Assembly: GCF_001678845.1 (NCBI RefSeq) | Contig: NZ_MAIQ01000002.1 | Span: forward strand, 310,001 to 374,000 | DNA: 64,000 bases | From: Christensenella intestinihominis | GTDB lineage: Bacteria > Bacillota > Clostridia > Christensenellales > Christensenellaceae | Direction of reading: 5' to 3' | Shown here: in pieces, positions 17,471 through 26,283 of the stretch | Layout of the letters: the number at the start of each line of letters is the position of its first letter | How positions within the stretch are numbered: position 1 is the stretch's first letter | Program-made: the position numbers and the translations under genes | The notes under the pieces: model-generated | The model's input: only the letters and a program-made list of their open reading frames with translations | Databases searched by the model: none | What the model was told of the DNA's origin: nothing

Positions 17471-17580
17471 GGAAGATAGATAATAGTTAATAAGTAATAG
17501 ATTTGGAATCGGCTTCGCCGATCATTAATTGATGTGAACGACGTATTCCTTCATTTTTGCGGATTCCTTGTTATCTATTG
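17471..17580. repeat. AT-rich TAAGTAATAG repeat with hairpin (copy 3)
   Basis: Begins with TAATAGTTAATAAGTAATAG, then the palindrome ATCGGCTTCGCCGAT (17508-17522), and ends with the inverted-sense TTGTTATCTATTGCTTG. It looks like a gene-less unit with both ends present, occupying the gap before rsmA. Confidence 0.6.
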
Positions 17581-17610
17581 CTTGCCGGAGACAAATAGGA
17601 AGGAATTGTT

Positions 17611-18453
17611 ATGAACATTACATCCCCGCGCGAGATTGCGCAGCTGCTTTCAGAAAACGGACTCTCCCCGCTGAAAAAATTCGGGCAGAATTTCCTGTGC
17701 GATGAAAACATCGTACAGAAAATCGCGGACAGTATGCGGCTTGCGCCCGGAGATTTTGTGCTTGAGGTCGGCACCGGCCTCGGCGCGCTTACGCGGGCGC
17801 TTTGCACGCGCGCAAAAAAGGTGGTTTCAATAGAGATTGACCGCGGTCTGCTGGCCCTGCACGAACGGACGCTCGCCGGGCTTTCAAACGTTACGGTCCT
17901 TGAAGGGGATATCCTGAAATGCGACCTCCGCAGCCTGTGCGGGCAATATTTCGGCGGCGCGCCCTTCCACGTATGCGGCAACCTGCCCTACTATATTACA
18001 AGCAAAATCCTTATGCATGTTTTGGAAAGCGGCGCGCCCGTGCGCTCTGTTACGGCAATGGTGCAGAAGGAGGTGGCGGAGCGTCTTTCCGCCCGGCCGG
18101 GAGACACGGATTATGGCGCGCTGACCGCGTCCTGCCTGTATTTCGCGCAGCCGGAGACACTGTTCACCGTATCCCATAGCTGCTTTTATCCCGCGCCGGA
18201 CGTGGACTCCGCAATTATCCGCATGGAGCTTTCGCATCCCGCCTGCGACGTTCCCCGCGCCGAATATGCGGCGGTGGTGCGCGCGGCCTTTTCCATGCGC
18301 CGCAAGACCATCTACAATAACCTCAAGCCTCTTGCAAAGGGCGACGCAAAATCAATTTTGGAATCCTGCAAAATCGACCCGAATGCAAGGGCGCAGGAGC
18401 TTTCTCCCGCCCAATTCTGCGAGATTGCAAAACTAATTTTTCAGATATTGTAA
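17611..18453 (+). CDS. rsmA: 16S rRNA (adenine1518/1519-N6)-dimethyltransferase
   Basis: Dimethylates two adjacent adenines in the 3'-terminal helix of 16S rRNA using S-adenosylmethionine. The 280-residue protein has the family opening KKFGQNFLCDENI, motif I VLEVGTGLGALT near residue 52, the acidic end of strand 2 VVSIEID, and the catalytic motif IV NLPYYIT. Length is normal. GGAAGGAATTGTT precedes ATG 17611. It is likely monocistronic: pckA downstream has its own -10-like TATAAT at 18512-18517. Confidence 0.97.
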   Translation: MNITSPREIAQLLSENGLSPLKKFGQNFLCDENIVQKIADSMRLAPGDFVLEVGTGLGALTRALCTRAKKVVSIEIDRGLLALHERTLAGLSNVTVLEGDILKCDLRSLCGQYFGGAPFHVCGNLPYYITSKILMHVLESGAPVRSVTAMVQKEVAERLSARPGDTDYGALTASCLYFAQPETLFTVSHSCFYPAPDVDSAIIRMELSHPACDVPRAEYAAVVRAAFSMRRKTIYNNLKPLAKGDAKSILESCKIDPNARAQELSPAQFCEIAKLIFQIL

Positions 18454-18610
18454 AAAATTTCACAACTTTTTTTATTTTCAAGAAGGATTAAAGGGGTATT
18501 TATAGAATACTTATAATATGGGGTACGTTCAAATTGTATTCCATACCGCTTTCGGGTGGTTTCTGAATTGCACAAAATTATTATTTAAAACATATTTTAG
18601 GAGGTATACG

Positions 18611-20194
18611 ATGGAGACTTACGGTCTGGAAAAATTAGGGATACTGAATCCCACGGCAGTTCACCGCAACCTGTCCCCCGCTTTGCTGGTGGAAGCGGCG
18701 TTGAGAAGGGGCGAGGGCGTACTGAGCGACACGGGCGCGCTGACGGTGACCACGGGAAAATATACGGGACGTTCGCCTAAGGACAAATTTATTGTCGACA
18801 CCCCCGGCGTTCACGACGACATTGCCTGGGGCAGCGTAAACGTGCCGATTACCAAAGAGAAATTCGACGCGATCAAAAACAAGCTGGTCGCTTACCTGCA
18901 AAATCGTGAAATTTTTATTTTCGACGGCTTTGCGGGCGCAGACCCGGCCTGCACGAAAAAGTTCCGCATCGTGAACGAGCTGGCGAGCGAGAACCTGTTT
19001 ATCCACCAGCTCCTGATCCGCCCGACCGCGGACGAGCTGGCCTCTTACGGCGACGCTGATTTCACGATCATTGCCGCGCCCGGATTCAAATGCATTCCGG
19101 AAGAGGACGGCGTACACAGCGAAGCCGCCATCATGATCGACTATGAAGCGAAGCTGGTTGTGATCGCAGGATCGCAATATGCGGGCGAAATCAAAAAGAG
19201 CGTATTCTCCGTCATGAACTTCCTGATGCCCAAAGAAGACGTCCTGCCCATGCACTGCTCTGCAAACATGGACCCCGAGACGGGCGATACGGCCGTATTC
19301 TTCGGCCTTTCCGGCACAGGCAAAACGACGCTGTCCGCCGACCCGAACCGTAAGCTGATCGGCGACGACGAGCACGGCTGGTCCGAACGCGGCATCTTCA
19401 ACTTTGAAGGCGGCTGCTATGCCAAGACCATTAACCTCGATCCCGAAGGAGAGCCGGAAATCTACAACGCGATCCGTTTCGGCGCGCTGATGGAAAATGT
19501 AATCCTCGACCCGGAAACGCGCACGCCTGACTTCAACGACGGCAGTCTCACGGAAAACACCCGCGTGGGCTATCCGGTAAACTTCATTTCCAACGCGGCA
19601 ATCCCGGGCGTCGGCGATATCCCGAAGGTTATTATCTTCCTTACGGCGGACGCATTCGGCGTACTTCCGCCCATCAGCCGCCTCGATGAGAACGCTGCAA
19701 TGTACCACTTTGTAACGGGCTTTACTTCCAAGCTGGCGGGTACGGAGCGCGGCATTACCGAGCCGCAGCCGACCTTCTCCACCTGCTTCGGCGCTCCGTT
19801 TATGCCGATGGACCCTTCCGTTTACGCGGAAATGCTGGGAGAAAAGATTGCCAAATACAACACCAAGGTGTACCTCGTAAACACCGGCTGGTCGGGCGGC
19901 CCCTACGGCGTCGGCAGCCGCATGAAGCTGAAATTCACGCGCGCGATGATTACCGCCGCCCTGAACGGCACGCTCGAGAATGCCGAGTTCAAGCATGACG
20001 CGGTGTTCAACGTAGATGTTCCGCAGAGCTGCCCGGAGGTTCCTGACGAGATCATGAACCCGCGCGACACGTGGGCGGACAAGGCGGCTTACGACGAATC
20101 TGCAAAGAAACTGGCGAAAATGTTTGAAGATAACTTCGCAAAGAAATATCCGAACATGCCGAAGCACATTGTGGACGCAGGCCCGAAGGGCTGA
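18611..20194 (+). CDS. pckA: Phosphoenolpyruvate carboxykinase (ATP)
   Basis: Interconverts oxaloacetate plus ATP with phosphoenolpyruvate, CO2 and ADP; in fermenters it can run in the carboxylating direction. The 527-residue enzyme has the substrate loop TGRSPKDKF, the kinase-1a P-loop [11 protein letters not shown] (about residue 238), the metal site DDEHGW and the C-terminal nucleotide region. ATG 18611 follows TAGGAGGTATACG; the longer frame from 18518 begins in the leader and is rejected. The 157-base leader contains a small stem (around 18540-18565) of unclear function. Confidence 0.97.
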   Translation: METYGLEKLGILNPTAVHRNLSPALLVEAALRRGEGVLSDTGALTVTTGKYTGRSPKDKFIVDTPGVHDDIAWGSVNVPITKEKFDAIKNKLVAYLQNREIFIFDGFAGADPACTKKFRIVNELASENLFIHQLLIRPTADELASYGDADFTIIAAPGFKCIPEEDGVHSEAAIMIDYEAKLVVIAGSQYAGEIKKSVFSVMNFLMPKEDVLPMHCSANMDPETGDTAVFFGLSGTGKTTLSADPNRKLIGDDEHGWSERGIFNFEGGCYAKTINLDPEGEPEIYNAIRFGALMENVILDPETRTPDFNDGSLTENTRVGYPVNFISNAAIPGVGDIPKVIIFLTADAFGVLPPISRLDENAAMYHFVTGFTSKLAGTERGITEPQPTFSTCFGAPFMPMDPSVYAEMLGEKIAKYNTKVYLVNTGWSGGPYGVGSRMKLKFTRAMITAALNGTLENAEFKHDAVFNVDVPQSCPEVPDEIMNPRDTWADKAAYDESAKKLAKMFEDNFAKKYPNMPKHIVDAGPKG

Positions 20195-20213
20195 ACCGCG
20201 ATTCGATGACGGT

Positions 20214-20246
20214 AAAATGCAGCGGGAAAAGTTCCCGCTGCATTTT
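20214..20246 (+). terminator. Terminator of pckA
   Basis: A perfect 15-bp stem (20214-20228 with 20232-20246) with flanking A4/T5. Confidence 0.9.
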
Positions 20247-20281
20247 TATTAAGCAAAAACTGTAACAGGGAGGACGGCACA

Positions 20282-20926
20282 ATGCTTCCGGAGTTTAAAG
20301 GCGCAATCTTCGACCTTGACGGCACGCTCCTCGATTCCATGTATGTCTGGTCGGATGTCAACAGGGCGTTTCTCAAAAAGCGCAACCTTTCCGCGCCCGA
20401 AGGATATGTGGAGGCCATCACGCCTATGTTTTCAGACGAGGCGGCCGGTTATGCGATTTCCACCCTCGGCCTTGACGACAAGCCGGAGGAACTGATCGCC
20501 GAGTGGAACGGGATGGCGCATTCCATTTACGCGAACAAAGTAAGGCTCAAGGAGGGCGCGGGGGAATATCTCCGCATGCTGAAGGGACGCGGCGTGAGGA
20601 TCGGCGCGGCGACGGCGCTCACCGCCTATTTGTACGAACCCGTCCTCCGGCATAACGGGATATACGGCCTGTTCGACGCGTTTACCTCGTCCCGCGAGGC
20701 CGGGCGCAGCAAGGCGTTCCCCGACGTTTACCTGCTGGCCGCCGGACGCATCGGCGTTTTGCCCGCAGACTGCATGGTGTTCGAGGATATCCGCACGGGC
20801 GTCCTCGGCGCGAAAGCGGGCGGCTTTTCCACATGCGGCGTGTACGAGCCCTGGTCCTTTCGGGAACAGAACGGACTTGAGGATGCGGCGGACTATTACA
20901 TCAAAAGCTTTGAAGAGCTGCTGTAA
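20282..20926 (+). CDS. HAD-family phosphatase / phosphoglucomutase-like
   Basis: A 214-residue haloacid dehalogenase hydrolase. Motif I FDLDGTLLDS (nucleophile and acid/base Asp) lies near residue 10, with a helical cap domain (about 18-90) as in beta-phosphoglucomutase-like members. Motif II appears as AATAL (Thr in place of the usual TSS), then a lysine (GRSKAFPDVYL) and motif IV VFEDIRTGVLGA. The likely reaction is removal of phosphate from a small sugar or nucleotide phosphate; the substrate cannot be told from sequence. It has its own short spacing from the pckA terminator and an upstream GGGAGGA. Confidence 0.87.
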   Translation: MLPEFKGAIFDLDGTLLDSMYVWSDVNRAFLKKRNLSAPEGYVEAITPMFSDEAAGYAISTLGLDDKPEELIAEWNGMAHSIYANKVRLKEGAGEYLRMLKGRGVRIGAATALTAYLYEPVLRHNGIYGLFDAFTSSREAGRSKAFPDVYLLAAGRIGVLPADCMVFEDIRTGVLGAKAGGFSTCGVYEPWSFREQNGLEDAADYYIKSFEELL

Positions 20927-20995
20927 ATCCGGGGGTCAATTTGTACCGGAGGGCAAGCCCTCGTATACTAAATATATATATAATTTATGGACTGC

Positions 20996-21032
20996 AAAAA
21001 GGGGCTGCCCCGGAATCCGGACAGCCCCTTTT
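20996..21032. terminator. Bidirectional terminator
   Basis: AAAAGGGGCTG pairs with CAGCCCCTTTT across a loop with a small inner CCGG pair. It lies between the convergent HAD gene and the PadR operon. Confidence 0.85.
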
Positions 21033-21036
21033 CGTT

Positions 21037-21318
21037 TCAGCCGGCCAGCAGGAAAACAAATGCCAGCGCGGCGGCGGTCAGGAAAATCAGCATAATGTTT
21101 TTGGTGACCGCCGTGTTCTTTTCCGATGAATCCGCGAGCAGCAGGTTCAGCTCGGCATCCGTAGGCGGCTCATACCGGTAATACCTCCCCGGCTCCTCGC
21201 CCACATAGGTTTTTGAAAATTCCCCTGGCAAAAGCTCCCGCTTTGCCTCCCAATATTCTTCCTCTGGAACGGCTACCTTTTCCGTGTAAGCCCACCGTAT
21301 CTTTTCCACTTTTTTCAT
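21037..21318 (-). CDS. Small tail-anchored membrane protein of the PadR operon
   Basis: A 93-residue protein: a soluble N-terminal two-thirds with many aromatic and acidic residues (WAYTEKVAVPEEEYWEAKRELLPGEF) and one C-terminal membrane helix (IMLIFLTAAALAFVFLLAG). The ATG at 21318 lies five bases after the stop of the upstream gene, so translation should be coupled; the longer frame to 21378 overlaps that gene and is rejected. No family is recognised. It is the last gene of a PadR-controlled operon. Confidence 0.7.
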   Translation of the reverse strand: MKKVEKIRWAYTEKVAVPEEEYWEAKRELLPGEFSKTYVGEEPGRYYRYEPPTDAELNLLLADSSEKNTAVTKNIMLIFLTAAALAFVFLLAG

Positions 21319-21322
21319 ATTA

Positions 21323-22384
21323 TTATGCCCGGCCGTAGCGGATTCCTTTGTAGAGCGAGGTCGCGCTGTCCAGCACAAAAGCGAAAATCAGGATGCAGCC
21401 GAAGTAACGGGTGAAATAACCGAAGAACATATTCAGCTGGTCCAGCCCGACGGTGAAAAACTCCGGGTTGATTGCCGCGGCCTGGTTTATGATTTCCATA
21501 TTCCAGATCGCCGGGTTGAAGAACACCATGCACGAAAGGATCATCGCGACCAGGTTGAGCACTGTGGTCGCAGCCCCCAGCCAAACCGTATGCCTGCCCG
21601 CCGCCACGCGCAGCGCCTCGCGGAGGATTCCGAGCGCAAAGCAGGCGTTTAAAAGGGGCAATACCGTTTTGAGCGTTTCAAGGTTAAAAATTGGTATGGA
21701 ATGTACCACGCCGTCCGGCCCCGCGATCCAGAATCCCATCAGGAAGGGCAGCAGGTTGAACAGGATAATCACCGCGACTGTGAACACAATGCCCGCGATG
21801 GAGTCCCCTTTTTTGAGGATCGCCTTTTCCGTGGGAACCGGTTTGTCCTTTAAATCCTGCGGCTTCCACGCTTCCGATACCGCTTCCTTGATGTTGACCT
21901 TCAGCGAGCAGCGCTCGATGATCGCAAAAATGATCGTCACCCACGCAAACCCTTGCACAAGGCCCATAATCACATTTGCAACGGCCATTCCCACGCCGGA
22001 AGCCATGTTTCCAAAGATCATCGCCTGCGTCATGCCCGGCGTTTCGAGGACCCACGCCACGCCCTGCACAACCGCGGCGATCACCATTCCCACGGTTACC
22101 GCAATCAGAACGATTTTGAGCACAAACCAATATTGCTCGAAATACTCCGGCCCGATCAGGTATTTTTTATCCCCGCGGTATTTTCCCGCAAGGGCGTAGG
22201 GCGCGCCCATCTCCTTCAACACGTCCTCCGTATTTTCCTGTTCGGTCTTCCCGTTTCCCGCACGCTCTTCGAGCATGTCGTCGATGAGACCCGCAAGCTC
22301 CTTGCTGATATCCTCCCGCTGCTCCGAAGGCAGCCTGCGCGCTACGTCGTAAATATAGCGCTCTATCATTTCCCGCGTCGTCAT
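21323..22384 (-). CDS. HAAS-type multi-spanning membrane protein
   Basis: A 353-residue protein. The first about 75 residues are a helical HAAS-like domain (MIERYIYDVARRLPSEQREDISKELAGLIDDML), the kind that pairs with PadR regulators. Six or more hydrophobic segments follow, starting YWFVLKIVLIAVTVGMVIAAVV. ATG 22384 overlaps the PadR stop (ATGA), which fixes the start. Such PadR/HAAS pairs usually respond to envelope stress or membrane-active compounds; no transporter motif is seen here, so the effector is unknown. Confidence 0.85.
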   Translation of the reverse strand: MTTREMIERYIYDVARRLPSEQREDISKELAGLIDDMLEERAGNGKTEQENTEDVLKEMGAPYALAGKYRGDKKYLIGPEYFEQYWFVLKIVLIAVTVGMVIAAVVQGVAWVLETPGMTQAMIFGNMASGVGMAVANVIMGLVQGFAWVTIIFAIIERCSLKVNIKEAVSEAWKPQDLKDKPVPTEKAILKKGDSIAGIVFTVAVIILFNLLPFLMGFWIAGPDGVVHSIPIFNLETLKTVLPLLNACFALGILREALRVAAGRHTVWLGAATTVLNLVAMILSCMVFFNPAIWNMEIINQAAAINPEFFTVGLDQLNMFFGYFTRYFGCILIFAFVLDSATSLYKGIRYGRA

Positions 22385-22725
22385 TGCTCTTCCCCTCCCG
22401 TGATCCGCTCGATCGTCTCCGCCATTTCCTTCCACTGTTTAAGCAGTTTCCGGTATACTTCCGTTCCCTGCGGCGTGATCGCGTAATATTTCCGCGGCTT
22501 CGCGCCGTCCGTTTCCCACTGGCTCGCAAGCAAGCCCTGCTTTTCCAGCCTGCGCAACAGCGGGTAAAGCGTTCCCGCTTCGGTGGGCATGCCCGCCTCC
22601 GTAAGCCGCTGCACCAGCGAATACCCGTACCGCGGCTCGGCAAGCTGCGCCAGCACGCACATAACGATGGTTCCCCGCCGCAGTTCCTGTGATAGCCCGT
22701 TCAAAATTTCTTCCGGTGTTTCCAT
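22381..22725 (-). CDS. PadR-family transcriptional repressor
   Basis: A 114-residue winged-helix regulator: LRRGTIVMCVLAQLAEPRYGYSLVQRL, then the recognition region TEAGTLYPLLRRLEKQGLL and the wing KPRKYYAITPQG, all typical of PadR. The ATG at 22725 has a strong GGAGGAAACATATT; the longer frame to 22803 would begin inside the promoter. Two inverted repeats in the promoter fit PadR sites, so the operon is probably autoregulated. It overlaps the next gene by four bases. Confidence 0.95.
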   Translation of the reverse strand: METPEEILNGLSQELRRGTIVMCVLAQLAEPRYGYSLVQRLTEAGMPTEAGTLYPLLRRLEKQGLLASQWETDGAKPRKYYAITPQGTEVYRKLLKQWKEMAETIERITGGEEQ

Positions 22726-22740
22726 AATATGTTTCCTCCA

Positions 22741-22797
22741 ATAGTGTGTGTCGTACACTATATTTGCATTATACTGTGCGACATACACTATTGTCAA
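22741..22797 (-). promoter_or_regulatory. PadR operon promoter with two operator palindromes
   Basis: Minus-strand TTGACA (22792-22797), 18-bp spacer, TATAAT (22768-22773). Palindrome 1 (22741-22761) is ATAGTGT-7-ACACTAT and covers the start region. Palindrome 2 (22771-22791) is ATACTGT-7-ACACTAT and fills the spacer. A repressor bound at both would block RNA polymerase. Confidence 0.85.
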
Positions 22798-22807
22798 GTA
22801 CATATTA

Positions 22808-22835
22808 TAAAAAATCCCGGAAATATTTTCCGGGA
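22808..22835 (-). terminator. Terminator downstream of spo0A
   Basis: TCCCGGAAA (22815-22823) pairs with TTTCCGGGA (22827-22835), followed on the minus strand by a T run. It separates spo0A from the padR promoter. Confidence 0.7.
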
Positions 22836-22961
22836 CTTCCTATTTGCATATTGTACGCATATTCACCAAGCAAAACGTATGAACGATTCTTTTTCCGCAT
22901 ACCGGGAATGTTCCCGGTTTTTCCGGTTTATTCATATAACCGGCACATTATTCATCCATGT

Positions 22962-23053
22962 TTATCCGCATTATCCACAGGCCTTTTCACTTTTCGCCAG
23001 AAAAAGCCCCTTTTGAACCCGGGTTATCCACAAACTTATCCACGTTATCCACA
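22962..23053 (+). other. DnaA-box cluster (five same-strand sites)
   Basis: TTATCCACA occurs exactly at 22971-22979, 23024-23032 and 23045-23053, and with one change at 22962-22970 (TTATCCGCA) and 23036-23044 (TTATCCACG). All five are on the plus strand; two pairs are directly abutting. An AT-rich stretch with two TGTGAAACA direct repeats follows (23065-23087). The region is the 296-base gap between spo0A and the PadR operon; no dnaA or dnaN is nearby. Confidence 0.8.
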
Positions 23054-23099
23054 ATTATTCATTTTGTGAAACATTTATGTGAAACAATTCTGCGCATAA

Positions 23100-23873
23100 T
23101 TATTCATTTCCTTCGCTGATAAGCTTATCGGCAATGAGCGCGATCAGTTCCCCGTTGGTAGGCTTTTGCTTGTTTACGCTGGACGGGAACCCGAGAACCT
23201 CCTGTAAATGACGCATCCGGTCCCGGTCGTACATTACCTCCACCGTATGCCGGATTGCCAGTTCCACCTTTGTGGAGGTTACGTCGAAAGTTTTCGCAAT
23301 CCTCGGGTACAGCTCCCTGGTGATGCTGTAGATAATCATGCGGTCCTGCACGGTAAGCTTTACGGCTTCTTTCAGGTATTGGTAACCTTTCAGGTGGGGC
23401 GGCACCCCCATGCGCAGAAACAGGTCCCCAATGCGCTGGTCGAGGCTTACCGTTCCCCCGGCCACCATGCCCGTACCGGAGGGTTCCCCTTCGCGCAGGC
23501 GCAGGACGTCCCACATCCGGCGGTACAGCGTATCCTTCTGGTAGGGCTTAATCATATAGTATTTCGCCCCCATATGGAACGATTTTTTAATTACGTCTTC
23601 ACTGCTGATTGCGGATACGATAATCGTATCCGGCGCGTGTTCCATTTTTTCCGCCGCATGTTCAAGGAAGCTGAAGCCGTCCGAGCCGGGCATCACCAGG
23701 TCCACAACCGCGATATCGTAGGCGCATAACGAGCAATATTCCACCGCCTCGCGTACCGAACAGGCGCAATTCACCTGGTGGATATCCTCCTGCTGCGTGA
23801 GGAAATGCTCCATTTCAAGCGCTGTCTGTGTGTCGTCGTCTATCAATAATACATCGATTGCCTCTTTTAGCAT
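23100..23873 (-). CDS. spo0A: Stage 0 sporulation response regulator Spo0A
   Basis: Master regulator of the switch to sporulation and other stationary-phase programmes. The 257-residue protein has a receiver domain (about 1-125) with phospho-acceptor Asp in IAVVDLVMPGSDG and the conserved Lys in YYMIKPYQK, then the Spo0A C-terminal domain with its DNA-reading helices (IYSITRELYPRIAKTF, STKVELAIRHTVEVMY). ATG 23873 is chosen because homologues begin just before the receiver; its ribosome binding site (AAAGGGTGTAAAGAA) is mediocre. Presence of spo0A does not prove spore formation. Confidence 0.95.
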   Translation of the reverse strand: MLKEAIDVLLIDDDTQTALEMEHFLTQQEDIHQVNCACSVREAVEYCSLCAYDIAVVDLVMPGSDGFSFLEHAAEKMEHAPDTIIVSAISSEDVIKKSFHMGAKYYMIKPYQKDTLYRRMWDVLRLREGEPSGTGMVAGGTVSLDQRIGDLFLRMGVPPHLKGYQYLKEAVKLTVQDRMIIYSITRELYPRIAKTFDVTSTKVELAIRHTVEVMYDRDRMRHLQEVLGFPSSVNKQKPTNGELIALIADKLISEGNE

Positions 23874-24062
23874 TTCTTTACACCCTTTCCCCGGCCCCCG
23901 GCCGGACTGTTTATAACATATATTCATGAAAGCCGAAAAATATTCCATATATTATAAATTTTTTCACAATTTTTTACTGCGGCCCGGGAATCCTGTGTAC
24001 TTTTACGGGAAAGGGTGTATAATGGTACAGAGATTTGATTCGAGGTATTCGGCTTGAGGATC

Positions 24063-25424
24063 ATGAAACGGAAAAGGCCGCTGAACCCCGCCGAAATACT
24101 GGTGTTCGGGTTCGGCGGAATGATACTGATAGGCGCCGTTCTTTTGTGCCTGCCGGCAGCTTCCTCCACGGGGGAATCGGTGGGCTTTTTGTCTGCATTT
24201 TTTTCCGCCACGTCGGCCGTGTGTGTGACCGGGCTTTCCGTGCTTGAGATCGGCACGGCGTTTTCCCTGTTTGGGCAGATGGTCATGCTGGTCCTGATCC
24301 AGCTTGGCGGAATCGGGTTTATGACGGCGACCTCCATGGTGTATATGCTGATCGGAAGGCGGATTACGCTCAAGGACCGGATTGTAATCAAGGATTCGCT
24401 GGGCGAGACCCATTTGCAGGGCGTGGTGCGCATGACGCGCAACGTTTTGATTGTGACCGCCGTCGCCGAGGCCGCCGGTATCCTACTCCTCTCCATTCGC
24501 TTTGTTCCGGAATACGGGGCCGCGCGGGGCCTTTACTACAGCGTATTCCATTCAATTTCTTCCTTCTGCAACGCGGGCTTCGACGTGTTCGGGTTGGGGA
24601 ACAGCCTCGTCCCTTATGCGTATGACCCGCTGGTGACCATTACGGTTATGTCCCTGATTACCATCGGCGGGCTGGGCTTTTTCGTGGTGGTGGAGCTTTA
24701 CCGCAAGGCGCTTCTCGGGCACCGGTATCATTTGAAGCTGCACACGAAAATTGTTTTGATTACGTCCGCCGTCCTTGTGCTGGCAGGATTTTTGTTTTTC
24801 CTGGTCGCCGAATGGAACAATCCCCGTACGCTGGGCGCGGAAGGGGTTTCCGCATCCGACAAGGTGCTTGGGGCGATGTTCCAGGCTGTGACGCCGCGTA
24901 CCGCAGGCTATGCGACCATTCCGCAGGGCGACCTGATGCCCGCATCCAAGATTGCAACCACGGCGCTGATGTTCATCGGCGCTTCCCCGTCCGGTACGGG
25001 CGGCGGTATCAAAACCACAACCGCGGTGATGCTGCTTTTTTTGGTAGTGACCATCGTGACCGGCAAAAAGGATACCGTTATGATGAAACGCCGCATGAAC
25101 AAGGACGTGATGATGCGGGCTATTACGATTGCCACGATTGCCTTTGTGTTTGTCGGGTTTATCACGATGCTGCTGTGCATCACCGAGCAATCCCATATTT
25201 CGGCTTCCGACCTGCTGTTTGAGACGGTTTCGGCCTTTGCGACGGTCGGGCTTTCCACGGGAATCACGCACGCGCTTTCCCCCGTCAGCCAGATTTTGAT
25301 TATCATTACGATGTTTGCGGGCAGGGTGGGCGTCTTTACCGTATCCATGGCAGTGGCAAAACGCATGAGCAAGCAGAATGTAAGCAGTATACGTTATCCC
25401 GAAGAGCGGATAATGATCGGATAA
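24063..25424 (+). CDS. ktrB: Potassium uptake channel subunit, KtrB/TrkH type
   Basis: A 453-residue membrane protein of the Trk/Ktr/HKT superfamily, which carries K+ (with Na+) through four M1-P-M2 repeats. Visible selectivity-filter-like loops are TSAVCVTGLSV, SISSFCNAGFDVFG, AVTPRTAGYAT and FETVSAFATVGLSTGI. It begins with a basic MKRKRPLNP and about ten hydrophobic helices follow. ATG 24063 has GAGG six bases upstream; a TTG three codons earlier is possible. The regulatory subunit follows 13 bases later. It is divergent from spo0A. Confidence 0.95.
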   Translation: MKRKRPLNPAEILVFGFGGMILIGAVLLCLPAASSTGESVGFLSAFFSATSAVCVTGLSVLEIGTAFSLFGQMVMLVLIQLGGIGFMTATSMVYMLIGRRITLKDRIVIKDSLGETHLQGVVRMTRNVLIVTAVAEAAGILLLSIRFVPEYGAARGLYYSVFHSISSFCNAGFDVFGLGNSLVPYAYDPLVTITVMSLITIGGLGFFVVVELYRKALLGHRYHLKLHTKIVLITSAVLVLAGFLFFLVAEWNNPRTLGAEGVSASDKVLGAMFQAVTPRTAGYATIPQGDLMPASKIATTALMFIGASPSGTGGGIKTTTAVMLLFLVVTIVTGKKDTVMMKRRMNKDVMMRAITIATIAFVFVGFITMLLCITEQSHISASDLLFETVSAFATVGLSTGITHALSPVSQILIIITMFAGRVGVFTVSMAVAKRMSKQNVSSIRYPEERIMIG

Positions 25425-25437
25425 TGACAGGAGAAGC

Positions 25438-26106
25438 ATGATGAAAAAACAATATGTGGTAATCGGGCTCGGGCGGTTTGGCACGAGTGTTGCAAAAACG
25501 CTTGTCGACCAGGACGCGGACGTACTGGTAATTGACATAAACGAGGAAAAGGTGGACCAGGCGATCAGCTTCGCGACGCATGCCGTGCAGGCGGACGCGA
25601 CGGACGAGCAGGCCCTGAAATCCCTCGGCATCCGCAATTTCGACGTGGCGTGCGTTTGCCTCGGCGAAATTCAGTCGAGCATCATGGCGGCGCTTATTTG
25701 CAAGGAGCAGGGAATCGACCTTGTGCTGGTGAAAGCGCAGAGCGAGGTGCACGCGAAGGTGCTGTACAAGATGGGCGTAGATAAGGTGGTATTCCCCGAG
25801 CGGGATATGGGCATCCGCGTAGCGCACAACCTGATCTCTTCCAATATCCTTGACTTCATCGAGCTTTCGGACGATTATGGGATCGCCGAGATCGAGGCGC
25901 TTCCCGTATGGGTGGGGAAAACGCTGATCGATCTTGATTTCCGCAAAAAATACGGCGTAAACATCATTGCCATTAAGGGCCCTGAAAACGCCATCAATGT
26001 GAGCCCGCTGCCCGGCGATGTAATCGCGGACGGCGACGTCCTGGTGGTGATTGGGGAAGAGGAAAGCATCAGCAGGCTCGAGCAGCGCGGCGAAAAGCAG
26101 CGTTGA
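25438..26106 (+). CDS. ktrA: Potassium uptake regulatory subunit, KtrA/TrkA type
   Basis: A 222-residue cytoplasmic ring-forming protein that gates KtrB. It has an RCK_N Rossmann domain (QYVVIGLGRFGTSVAKTL at residues 4-21, acidic strand end VLVIDINEEKV) that binds ATP/ADP or NAD(H), then an RCK_C (TrkA_C) domain (about 140-216, VGKTLIDLDFRKKYGVNIIAI). AGGAGAAGC precedes the start; ATG 25438 and ATG 25441 are adjacent. It is co-transcribed with ktrB and ends before a bidirectional terminator. Confidence 0.95.
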   Translation: MMKKQYVVIGLGRFGTSVAKTLVDQDADVLVIDINEEKVDQAISFATHAVQADATDEQALKSLGIRNFDVACVCLGEIQSSIMAALICKEQGIDLVLVKAQSEVHAKVLYKMGVDKVVFPERDMGIRVAHNLISSNILDFIELSDDYGIAEIEALPVWVGKTLIDLDFRKKYGVNIIAIKGPENAINVSPLPGDVIADGDVLVVIGEEESISRLEQRGEKQR

Positions 26107-26222
26107 ATTTCCCCCGGAAGCGGCCTTTATTCCGGAATTCCGGACAGGTTTCGGGCAAAGCCGGAGCCGTAGCGCCAGGAGCGGCGCTGTCTTTCCGGGT
26201 CATACTAATAAAAGGAAATAAC

Positions 26223-26246
26223 AAAAAGCGGCATTTGCCGCTTTTT
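26223..26246. terminator. Bidirectional terminator
   Basis: AAAAAGCGGCA pairs with TGCCGCTTTTT (26223-26233 with 26236-26246) between the convergent ktrA and ferritin-like genes. Confidence 0.88.
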
Positions 26247-26283
26247 GCTTTCAGGGAGTTATGTATATGGACGAATCGCCGCT

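Noticed and set aside
22901-22922. Palindrome ACCGGGAA-TG-TTCCCGGT with a T tract on the plus strand.
   Set aside because: No plus-strand gene reads into it, and its two-base loop is too tight; probably chance or part of the intergenic structure.
26107-26222. GC-rich stretch after ktrA with CCGGAATTCCGG and AGCGCC..GGCGCT palindromes.
   Set aside because: No consistent fold shared with other repeats and no coding potential; only the terminator at 26223-26246 is supported.
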